Assembly: GCA_963767285.1 (NCBI GenBank)
Contig: CAVYDJ010000002.1
Location: forward strand, 744,001 to 808,000
DNA: 64,000 nt
Source of the DNA: WHSW01 sp963767285
GTDB lineage: Bacteria; Actinomycetota; Thermoleophilia; Solirubrobacterales; 70-9
Reading direction: 5' to 3'
Shown piece after piece: positions 8,444 to 14,677 of the stretch. The notes below the pieces were generated by a model. It was not told the DNA's origin and ran no database searches. It saw nothing but the letters and a program-made list of their open reading frames with translations. The first letter of the stretch is position 1. Each line of letters starts with the position of its first letter. Both the position numbers and the translations under genes were made by a program.

Positions 8444-9658
8444 TCAGGGCTTCGGCTTACGCCCGAGATCGGCGTCGAGGCGGCGGATCAGCTCGAGTGC
8501 GAAGCCGTGGGCGCGGTCGAGGGAAGCGTGGTTGACGGCCGTCGGGGTGTCGGTGGGCAGATGGCGGTTGGCCACGTAACCGTCGGCGTCGAGGCAGGTG
8601 ATCCCGATCGAGCGCCAGCCGGCCGCGGCGCCGGTTGCCGCTCCGCCGCCGAGCCCGCTCGCGTAGCCGGCGGCGCCGAATCGCTGGTCGCCGTCGGCGT
8701 CGGCGGTCGCGATCGCCTCGCAGAGCTCGGTCAGGCGGCGGTCCATGCGGTAACTCACCACCCAGCCGGCGCTGGTCTGAAAGCGCACATCGCCGCGGCC
8801 GACGGAGTCGATGTCGAGCAGGAACGTGTTCGGCCGTTCGAAGCGCTTGCGCCGCGACCGGGTGAAGCGACGCAGACCCTCGTGGAGCGACTCGCCAGCG
8901 CCGTCGAGGACGATCCAGACGTCGAGGTTCGCCGGCGGGTCGTCCTCGAGCTCGGCCGCCAGCGAGACCGCGGTCGCGACCCCGCTGGCGTTGTCGTTGG
9001 CGCCGGGGACCACCTTGCCGAGCTGGATGTCGACCAGGGCGAAGAGGCCGACCAGGAGGACGAGCGTGGGGGGGAGCTGGAGCAGTGAGACGATCTGCGA
9101 GTCGACGTCGGCCATCCGCAGGCCGAGCAGCGGGAGCAGGACCGCCAGCGCCCAGAACAGGATCCGGTACGGGCCGAGCGGCAGCCGGGACCGCTGCGCG
9201 AGCCGGGCAAACCGCCGGGCCCGTTCGGCGGCGAACACGGAGCCGGTCCGGGCCGCGTCCAGATGCGCGGTGATGAGCAGCCGGGCCGGGGCGGTCGGCT
9301 TGGGGCCCTGCGAGACGACGTTCTGGGAGGCGCGGCGGAAAAACAGCGAGCGCAGTACGTAGAGGCGGCCGTTGAGGTCGAGGTACATCGAGGTCGCGGC
9401 GAGCAGGACGAGCCCGAAGCCGAGCGCCGGGATCGTGATCGCGATCAGGCTGCCGGCGAAGCCGAGCAGGCAGTGGAGGGCCTCGACGAGCGGCGTCTGC
9501 GGGTGGACGTAGATCGGCTCGACCTCGACCCGACGGCCCAGATCGCGCAGGCGTTCGGCGAGGCGGTTGGCGGCGCGGCGCTCGGCGTCGGTCCCGGCCA
9601 GCCGGCCCTCGAACGAGCAGAGCTCGCGAATGATCTCCATGCGTCCCGCCGCGTCCAC
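8444..9658 (-). CDS. M28-family zinc metallopeptidase with internal membrane helices
   Basis: Predicted aminopeptidase-fold protein of 404 aa. The M28 zinc ligands are visible as TAHLDAARTG, GANDNASGVATAV, LLDIDSVGRGD and a C-terminal NRHLPTDTPTAVNHASL (last His). The usual catalytic Glu pair is altered: the segment reads VLDGAGESLHEGL instead of a canonical Glu-Glu. Hydrophobic stretches around 60-95 and 165-215 suggest that two membrane hairpins interrupt the peptidase domain, so it is probably membrane-attached. The start was chosen as GTG 9658, which follows TAATCC by 7 nt; ATG 9640 is the alternative. Substrate unknown. Activity is uncertain because of the altered EE position. Confidence 0.78.
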   Translation of the reverse strand: MDAAGRMEIIRELCSFEGRLAGTDAERRAANRLAERLRDLGRRVEVEPIYVHPQTPLVEALHCLLGFAGSLIAITIPALGFGLVLLAATSMYLDLNGRLYVLRSLFFRRASQNVVSQGPKPTAPARLLITAHLDAARTGSVFAAERARRFARLAQRSRLPLGPYRILFWALAVLLPLLGLRMADVDSQIVSLLQLPPTLVLLVGLFALVDIQLGKVVPGANDNASGVATAVSLAAELEDDPPANLDVWIVLDGAGESLHEGLRRFTRSRRKRFERPNTFLLDIDSVGRGDVRFQTSAGWVVSYRMDRRLTELCEAIATADADGDQRFGAAGYASGLGGGAATGAAAGWRSIGITCLDADGYVANRHLPTDTPTAVNHASLDRAHGFALELIRRLDADLGRKPKP

Positions 9659-9665
9659 GAGCGGA

Positions 9666-9671
9666 GGATTA
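9666..9671 (-). promoter_or_regulatory. TAATCC -10-like box 7 nt before GTG 9658
   Basis: Placed at the spacing expected for a leaderless transcript of the M28 peptidase gene. Confidence 0.4.
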
Positions 9672-9703
9672 TCGCCTGCGGGCGCGACTATCGTTGTGGC
9701 CGC

Positions 9704-9787
9704 GCCGGAGTGGCGGAACTGGCATACGCGATGGATTCAAAATCCATTGTCCTTATGGGCATGCGGGTTCGAATCCCGCCTCCGGCA
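9704..9787 (+). tRNA. tRNA-Leu (anticodon CAA)
   Basis: The 84-nt cloverleaf has acceptor stem GCCGGAG/CTCCGGC, an anticodon loop TTCAAAA giving CAA, the long class II variable arm expected of tRNA-Leu, and a T-arm GCGGG-TTCGAAT-CCCGC. The 3' CCA is not encoded. The next gene starts at 9789. Confidence 0.95.
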
Positions 9788-9788
9788 T

Positions 9789-10484
9789 ATGTGCGGTCGA
9801 TACACGCTCACCAACCCGGATCCGCTGAAGCTGCGGGCGCGGTTCGACATCCTCGAATCGGTCGAGGTGAAGGAGCAACCGAGGTTCAACATCGCGCCGA
9901 CCGACCCGGTGCTCGCGGTGCGGCGGCTCGACGACGGGGCGCGTGACCTCGGCCGCCTGCGCTGGGGGCTGGTGCCCGGGCGCTGGGCGGAGAAGAAGGG
10001 CGGACGGCCGCTGATCAACGCCCGCGCCGAGACGCTGGAGACCCAGCCGGCCTTCGCGAAGTCGTTTCGCGAACGCCGCTGCCTGATCCCGGCCGACGGC
10101 TTCTACGAGTGGCTGACCGACGAGCGCGGCAAGCGGCCGCTGTGGTTCAGCCGCCTCGACCATGAACCGTTCGCGTTCGCGGGGATCTGGGCCGAGCTGC
10201 CGGTCCGCGACAGCGACGACGTCCTGCACAGCTGCGCGATCGTCACCTGTCCGCCGAATGACTTCATGCGCCCGATCCACGACCGGATGCCAGTCGTCCT
10301 GCCGGTCGAGGCCGAGGCCGAGTGGCTCGACCCGGACCGCTCAGGGGCAGAGCTGCGCGAGCTGCTCGTCCCGGCGCCCGACGATCTGCTGGCCGGACTC
10401 GAGGTCAACGACCTGGTCAACGACGTTCGCAAGGACGGGCCCGAGCTGATCGAGCCCCGCGAGGAGCAGCCGGCGCTGTTCTGA
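9789..10484 (+). CDS. SRAP (YedK/HMCES-family) abasic-site processing protein
   Basis: Protein of 231 aa in the SOS-response-associated peptidase family, which crosslinks to abasic sites in single-stranded DNA and shields them during replication. All signature residues are present: Cys2 (MCGRYT, nucleophile after Met removal), Asn77 in INARAE, Glu108 in DGFYEW and His164 in RPIHDRMPV. The length matches YedK. ATG 9789 must be the true start because Cys2 is essential. It begins one nucleotide after the tRNA-Leu discriminator base (9787). There is no room for a Shine-Dalgarno outside the tRNA, so the mRNA would be leaderless once the tRNA 3' end is cut. Confidence 0.95.
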   Translation: MCGRYTLTNPDPLKLRARFDILESVEVKEQPRFNIAPTDPVLAVRRLDDGARDLGRLRWGLVPGRWAEKKGGRPLINARAETLETQPAFAKSFRERRCLIPADGFYEWLTDERGKRPLWFSRLDHEPFAFAGIWAELPVRDSDDVLHSCAIVTCPPNDFMRPIHDRMPVVLPVEAEAEWLDPDRSGAELRELLVPAPDDLLAGLEVNDLVNDVRKDGPELIEPREEQPALF

Positions 10485-10493
10485 AAAGGCGGG

Positions 10494-11024
10494 CTAGGCG
10501 GGCGCGGGCGCGGCGCCGGCATCGTCGGCCTCGCCCTCACCGTGAAGCGGGCGGCCACCGACCGGACGCTCTTCCTCGACGTGCCACTCCTGGTTGAAGC
10601 CGATCATCGAAACGATGACCAGGATCAGCTGCACCGGGACGATGATCAGTGTCAGCAGCCCGAGGAAATCCTCGTCGAGGGCCGGTGAGGAGAGGCCGTC
10701 CTTCGAGCGCGCGAACCAGTCGGGCGCGGCGATCGCCGCGAAGATGGCGAGGATCACGGCCAGGGCGGCGGCGACCGGTAGGACTCCGCGCGACCACCGG
10801 AAGATCAGGATCGCGAAGACGATGTACAGCGCCGCCCACAGCAGAGACATGAAGCCGACGCTTGGTCCAAGCAGCCGCTCCCAGCCGCCGATCGTGACGA
10901 TGATCAGCAGGGCGGCACTGACGAGCAGGACGAAGGCGATAACCGCCTTCATCGTCTTCGCTTCGGCCTTCTCGCGATTCGGCCGCCAGAGCTCGTAGCC
11001 CGGCCGGGCTGTCGCAACCTCCAT
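10494..11024 (-). CDS. Conserved four-helix membrane protein, unknown function
   Basis: A 176-aa hydrophobic protein with about four transmembrane segments: KAVIAFVLLVSAALLIIV, the segment after LGPSVGFMSLLWAALYIVF, VLPVAAALAVILAIFAAIAA, and LLTLIIVPVQLILVIVSMIG. A short acidic, alanine/proline-rich cytoplasmic tail follows. ATG 11024 was chosen because TATGCT lies 7 nt upstream; ATG 11036 overlaps that box, and the longer frame would run into tRNA-Leu. I do not recognise a named family. It is convergent with the SRAP gene and 50 nt from tRNA-Leu(UAG). Confidence 0.65.
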   Translation of the reverse strand: MEVATARPGYELWRPNREKAEAKTMKAVIAFVLLVSAALLIIVTIGGWERLLGPSVGFMSLLWAALYIVFAILIFRWSRGVLPVAAALAVILAIFAAIAAPDWFARSKDGLSSPALDEDFLGLLTLIIVPVQLILVIVSMIGFNQEWHVEEERPVGGRPLHGEGEADDAGAAPAPA

Positions 11025-11031
11025 CGCCGCA

Positions 11032-11037
11032 AGCATA
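11032..11037 (-). promoter_or_regulatory. TATGCT -10-like box 7 nt before ATG 11024
   Basis: Fits TANNNT and the leaderless spacing; used to choose the start of the membrane protein. Confidence 0.4.
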
Positions 11038-11074
11038 AACGCGCGAGCGGCAGGGCGCGAAGGTTGGATCGCTA

Positions 11075-11159
11075 TGCGGGCGGAGGGACTCGAACCCACA
11101 CGCTCTTACGAGCACCAGGTCCTAAGCCTGGCCTGTCTACCCAATTCCAGCACGCCCGC
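11075..11159 (-). tRNA. tRNA-Leu (anticodon UAG)
   Basis: Reverse-strand 85-nt class II tRNA: acceptor GCGGGCG/CGCCCGC, anticodon stem CCAGG/CCTGG around loop CTTAGGA (anticodon TAG), long variable arm, T-loop TTCGAGT. CCA is not encoded. Confidence 0.95.
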
Positions 11160-11227
11160 GGGCGACCCCGGATTCTATGGACGTCGGCAGCGTCCGAACT
11201 CGGTGCGATGCTACGAACACCTGTTCG

Positions 11228-11666
11228 ATGGCACGTGTGGGTCGCACTCGTGACAGTTGCATCTCCGAGGTCAACGATCCGCGATTGGCGGCGCGGTTCA
11301 GTCTCCGGATCGTGACTCACGATGCGCGCGCTGTTCCGGGGAGGAACCGGAGAGTCGTGTCGCAGCCATCGAGGCGTATGCGTACTGCCGGGTTGTATCC
11401 GGGACGGTGTGGCAGCTCCGAACACCCTCGGATGTTCAGGACTGGAGATGCGTCGAGGTTTCAAACGGTTGGCAACACTGGCCGTGCCTGCTTCCGCAGC
11501 ATGGCCCTATCACTTCGCCAACCTGTCGGAGGACATCAAGCGCCTTTTCTGTTCGTCGCTTGACGCTCTCGGAGTGCGGTGGACCCGCCCGTGCGATCGG
11601 CAGATCGCGATCTACCGCAAGGACTCGGTGGCAATGCTCGACCGGTTCATCGGTGCGAAGTCATGA
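11228..11666 (+). pseudogene. Degenerate LAGLIDADG-type homing endonuclease
   Basis: Remnants of one protein are scattered over three frames in the gap between tRNA-Leu(UAG) and tRNA-Trp. Around 11258-11341 one frame reads CISEVNDPRLA...LRIVTHDA, like the GDGCIS-type N-terminal core. Around 11455-11508 a second frame reads EVSNGWQHWPCLLPQHGP. From 11508 to the TGA at 11664-11666 a third frame reads YHFANLSEDIKRLFC, then LGVRWTRP and SVAMLDRFIGAKS. From memory, actinobacterial LAGLIDADG-family proteins carry HWPCLFPQHGPG and later YHFTN.S.DI..IFC...LG(V/I)RWT...RR.SVA.LD.FVGPK in one frame. About 60 residues, including the second catalytic LIHSDG-like motif, appear deleted at position 11508. 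No intact reading frame remains. Confidence 0.6.
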
Positions 11667-11694
11667 GGCGCGCGCATCTAGACTTCGCCGCCGC

Positions 11695-11769
11695 GGGGCA
11701 GTGGCCAAATTGGACAAAGGCTCCGGTCTCCAAAACCGGCGATTCCAGGTTCGAGTCCTGGCTGCCCCG
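11695..11769 (+). tRNA. tRNA-Trp (anticodon CCA)
   Basis: 75 nt: acceptor GGGGCAG/CTGCCCC, anticodon stem CCGGT/ACCGG around CTCCAAA (CCA), T-arm CCAGG-TTCGAGT-CCTGG. Discriminator G, as in bacterial tRNA-Trp. CCA tail not encoded. Confidence 0.95.
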
Positions 11770-11853
11770 TTACATCAGATCCCGCAACTCCGCGCTGTCA
11801 AAGGGGTTTGAACCGATAGCGCGCCGGCAGGGGCGCGCTACTTTTTTCCGCGT

Positions 11854-12456
11854 ATGACTCAGATTCGTAAAGCAGGCCTGCGGCGTCGCGCCGCGACTGT
11901 CGGGACCCTCGCGGTTCTCGGCGTCGCTGCCGTGGCTTCGCTGGCCGGGGCGGCCGGTCAGACCGCGCCGCCGACCCCGCCCGAGCGCGGCGAGACGCAG
12001 TGTGAGCTCGCCCCGGTGCCGGCCTCCGAGGCGAGCGCGCGCGATCTGCGCAAGTCGATCCGCTGTCTGGTCAACGAGGCGCGAGCGGTGCGTGGCCTCG
12101 GCAAGCTGGCCCGCAACGACGCGCTGGAGACCGCCAGTCAGCGCCACGTGAAGGCGATGGTCGAGACCGCCTGTCTCGCGCATCGCTGCCCGGGCGAGGA
12201 CGACCTCGAGACCCGGCTCGACCGCGCCGGCTACTTCGACGGTGCCGATTCCTGGCGCTATGCCGAGAACACCGGCTGCGGGGTCAGCGCCGAGGCGATG
12301 GTCCTCAACTGGCTCGACATCACCTACCACCGGATCAACATCCTCGACCCCGACTTCCGCGACATCGGAGTCGGGATCTCGCGGAAGCGCGTCGCCGGGC
12401 GCTGCGGCAAGGGCTACGCGACCTTCGCGGTCGTGTTCGGCGACCGCACGCCCTAG
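11854..12456 (+). CDS. Secreted CAP-domain (SCP/PR-1-like) protein
   Basis: Exported 200-aa protein. Basic N-terminus, signal helix around 14-34 ending ASLAGAAG, then a CAP domain: CLVNEARAVRGLGKL, TASQRHVKAMVE, YAENTGCG, YHRINILDPDFRDIGVGI. The conserved cavity His and Glu positions are partly kept (His in SQRHV, Glu in YAEN, His in YHRIN). Extra cysteines (CELAP, IRCL, ACLAHRCP, GCG, RCG) suggest disulfides. ATG 11854 lies about 9 nt after TACTTT with no Shine-Dalgarno. Bacterial CAP proteins are secreted and often bind lipids or peptides; the role here is unknown. It is a tandem paralog of the next gene. Confidence 0.82.
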   Translation: MTQIRKAGLRRRAATVGTLAVLGVAAVASLAGAAGQTAPPTPPERGETQCELAPVPASEASARDLRKSIRCLVNEARAVRGLGKLARNDALETASQRHVKAMVETACLAHRCPGEDDLETRLDRAGYFDGADSWRYAENTGCGVSAEAMVLNWLDITYHRINILDPDFRDIGVGISRKRVAGRCGKGYATFAVVFGDRTP

Positions 12457-12528
12457 CGACCTAGCCGCCTGTACGAGCTCACGGCTACGGCTTAAAGCCG
12501 CGCAACACGCCTTGCCGATAGCGAGCGT

Positions 12529-13110
12529 ATGGCGTTACTGGGGTATCGAAAGCCAAACCTGGCGCTCGCGCTTGCGTTCATCGTCGCGATGCTGGCGCTC
12601 GCCGCCTCGCCCGCCACGCCTGGCGCCTCCGCCAGCGCCTGCAAGAAGTGGGGCGACGCCGAGCCGACCGAGCTGCGCACGGGCCAGGCACGAAAGGCCA
12701 TTCTCTGCCTGGTCAACAAGGAGCGCGACAAGGCGGGCCTCGGAAACCTCGACCGCGACAGGAAGCTTCAGAAGGCGGCCCAGCGCCACAACGACCACAT
12801 GGACGGCACGGGCTGTTTCGAGCACGAGTGCGGTGGCGAGGCGGGGCTCGATGCGCGACTCGAGGGCGTCGGCTATCTCGTCGGCGGCCTCTCGCAGTGG
12901 GCCTTCGGCGAGAACATCGCCTGGGGCACGGGCGGCCGCGGCACGCCAGAGGCGATCGTCGACGCCTGGATGCACAGCTCCGGGCACCGCGACAACATCC
13001 TCAGCCGCTCGTTCAAGGAAATCGGCGTCGGCTTCTCGGTCGGTACCCCGGGCGGCAGCAGCGCCCCCGGCGGCATCTACACGACCGACTTCGGCCTCCG
13101 CGTCGGCTGA
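12529..13110 (+). CDS. Secreted CAP-domain (SCP/PR-1-like) protein, second copy
   Basis: Exported 193-aa paralog of the preceding CAP protein. Signal peptide about 1-36 (ending GASASA). The CAP domain is better preserved: CLVNKERDKAGLG, AQRHNDHM, CFEHECGG, AFGENIAWG, AIVDAWMHSSGHRDNILS and FKEIGVGFSVG, so the full His-Glu-His-type cavity is present. Four cysteines could form disulfides. The 72-nt gap after the first CAP gene contains a small CGGCTTAAAGCCG inverted repeat (possible weak terminator). No Shine-Dalgarno is visible before ATG 12529. The protein lacks a membrane anchor, so it is probably released or wall-associated. Confidence 0.87.
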   Translation: MALLGYRKPNLALALAFIVAMLALAASPATPGASASACKKWGDAEPTELRTGQARKAILCLVNKERDKAGLGNLDRDRKLQKAAQRHNDHMDGTGCFEHECGGEAGLDARLEGVGYLVGGLSQWAFGENIAWGTGGRGTPEAIVDAWMHSSGHRDNILSRSFKEIGVGFSVGTPGGSSAPGGIYTTDFGLRVG

Positions 13111-13268
13111 CCCGGGCGCGAAAGCCGCCCTATCATTCGCATCGCGCGCGGGCGAAGTGTTACTGGTTGCACGTGACCCTTCCAAGGTCGAAGAACGAGT
13201 TCGAGCCTCGTCGCCCGCTTGGTTCCCCGCGATGAGTGGAACCGGCGCATCGCCGGAAACGCATTTGC

Positions 13269-13274
13269 TACGTT
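13269..13274 (+). promoter_or_regulatory. TACGTT -10-like box 7 nt before ATG 13282
   Basis: TANNNT element at leaderless spacing ahead of the trypsin-like protease gene. Confidence 0.45.
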
Positions 13275-13281
13275 GCCCGCG

Positions 13282-14247
13282 ATGTCGAGGTTAGGGGCCT
13301 TCGTCGCAACAGCCGCGCTTGCGCTCGGGCTCGCCGCGCCTGCCCAGGCGGTCGTCGGCGGCAACGACGCCGCGCCGGGCGAGTACCCGTACGTGGCGCA
13401 CATCGTCATCGACAAGAACTTCCAATGCACCGGCACCCTGGTGACGCCGCGGCACGTGATCACCGCGGCGCACTGCTCGTCGCTGACGCCGGCCGGGGTC
13501 GTCAACACGCCGATCGGCCAGCCCGGGCAGCTGATCGAGCTCAGCATCGGCGCGCACCAGACGCCCTCGTTCGACCCGCTGGGCGGCTACGCGTCCGACG
13601 GCGAGGAGCACGTCGCGAGCACGGTCACCGTCAATCCGGGCTATCTCGGGATCGGTGCCGTCAGCCACGACGCCGCGATCATCGAGCTGGACACGCCGTC
13701 CTCGAAGCAACCGGTGAAGGTCGCCGCGGCCGCCGAGCGCTCGCTCTGGAGCCCCGGGACCATGGCGACGATCGCCGGGTTCGGCGTGACCGAGGCCGAC
13801 GGCGATCAACCCGACGTTCTTCAGGAGGCCCGCGTCCCGATCGTGCCCGACGCTGAGGCCGCGGCCGCCTACCCGTATCTGATCGACGGCGTCGATCCCC
13901 TGTTCGGCGGCTTCGAGAGCGGGACGCAGGTCGCCGCCGGGTTCCCGAACGGCGGTGTCGACACCTGCCAGGGCGACTCCGGCGGGCCGCTGCTCGTCTC
14001 CGCCGGCACGGCGATGCGGCTGGTCGGTGACACGAGCTACGGCAACGGCTGCGCGGAGCCCGGGTACCCCGGCGTCTACGGCCGGCTCGCCGACACGGCG
14101 ATGCGCGAGTGGATCGCCTCGATCGCACCGGACGCAATCGCAACGCCGGCCGCGGCGAAGGGCAAGAAGCACAAGGGCGGCAAGAAGGGCAACAAGAAGT
14201 GGTCCACGCCGTCGCGCGCCTCGTCGGCCCGGCCCGCGTACCGATAG
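13282..14247 (+). CDS. Secreted trypsin-like serine protease (S1 family)
   Basis: Exported S1 protease of 321 aa. The catalytic triad is visible: His in TAAHC, Asp in SHDAAIIEL and Ser in TCQGDSGGPLL. Asp six residues before the catalytic Ser (VDTCQGDS) predicts cleavage after Arg/Lys. The signal peptide (1-19) ends APAQA and is followed directly by VVGGND, the mature N-terminus of an active trypsin. Signal peptidase could therefore release the active form without a propeptide. The C-terminus carries a Lys/Gly-rich tail (KGKKHKGGKKGNKKW) unusual for S1 enzymes and reminiscent of the basic tails on other secreted proteins here. ATG 13282 follows TACGTT by 7 nt and gives a clean signal peptide; a longer upstream frame is less likely. 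Confidence 0.92.
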   Translation: MSRLGAFVATAALALGLAAPAQAVVGGNDAAPGEYPYVAHIVIDKNFQCTGTLVTPRHVITAAHCSSLTPAGVVNTPIGQPGQLIELSIGAHQTPSFDPLGGYASDGEEHVASTVTVNPGYLGIGAVSHDAAIIELDTPSSKQPVKVAAAAERSLWSPGTMATIAGFGVTEADGDQPDVLQEARVPIVPDAEAAAAYPYLIDGVDPLFGGFESGTQVAAGFPNGGVDTCQGDSGGPLLVSAGTAMRLVGDTSYGNGCAEPGYPGVYGRLADTAMREWIASIAPDAIATPAAAKGKKHKGGKKGNKKWSTPSRASSARPAYR

Positions 14248-14290
14248 CGCCCTCACGAGAGCCAGCCGTTCCTTAAGATTCGTCCCGTCA

Positions 14291-14364
14291 CGGGGCGTGG
14301 CGCAGTCTGGTAGCGCACTCGGCTGGGGGCCGAGCGGTCGCTGGTTCGAATCCAGTCGCCCCGA
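14291..14364 (+). tRNA. tRNA-Pro (anticodon GGG)
   Basis: 74-nt cloverleaf: acceptor CGGGGCG/CGCCCCG, anticodon stem CTCGG/CCGAG around CTGGGGG (GGG), T-arm CTGG-TTCGAAT-CCAG, discriminator A. Bases 14310-14366 recur exactly at 20060-20116. Confidence 0.95.
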
Positions 14365-14366
14365 TT
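14310..14366 (+). repeat. Left 57-bp direct repeat (tRNA-Pro 3' end; att-like)
   Basis: Perfect copy of 20060-20116, offset by 5750 bp. This side lies inside the intact tRNA-Pro. This is the classic arrangement left by site-specific integration into a tRNA 3' end. Confidence 0.85.
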
Positions 14367-14419
14367 TAGCCCGCAAATCGCACTATTTTCGGAAATGGCG
14401 GGTTTGGCAGGGGTACTAG

Positions 14420-14457
14420 GGCTGGGGGTCAGTCACCAGGCACGGAAACCCCCAGCC
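14420..14457. repeat. Perfect 10-bp inverted repeat GGCTGGGGGT / ACCCCCAGCC
   Basis: Stems at 14420-14429 and 14448-14457 with an 18-nt loop, in the 313-nt leader between tRNA-Pro and the giant gene. Possible terminator of tRNA-Pro read-through, or a protein-binding site of the integrated segment. The rest of 14367-14677 shows no gene. Confidence 0.5.
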
Positions 14458-14477
14458 GAGTTCGCCAAGGTCCCACG

Positions 14478-14493
14478 CGAGGGCCCAATTTGC
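14478..14493 (+). repeat. Left copy of imperfect 16-bp direct repeat in the tRNA-Pro segment
   Basis: CGAGGGCCCAATTTGC; matches 19965-19980 at 15 of 16 bases. Lies 112 nt inside the left att-like repeat. Possible arm-type site. Confidence 0.35.
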
Positions 14494-14677
14494 CCGGGAC
14501 TGACGCACGCGCGAACCTCGGGCGGCGCCGGCGGTGGCGGACCCGGTTCCGTGCGGTGATTGAGCCGGCCCGCGCATCGCGCGGGGCAATCCCTTCGGGC
14601 GTCCAGTCCGTAGAACGTGCGAGAGTCCTCGACACGTCGCCCCCGACGTGCGAGGATGGGCGCGAAGAAGGCGGTCG

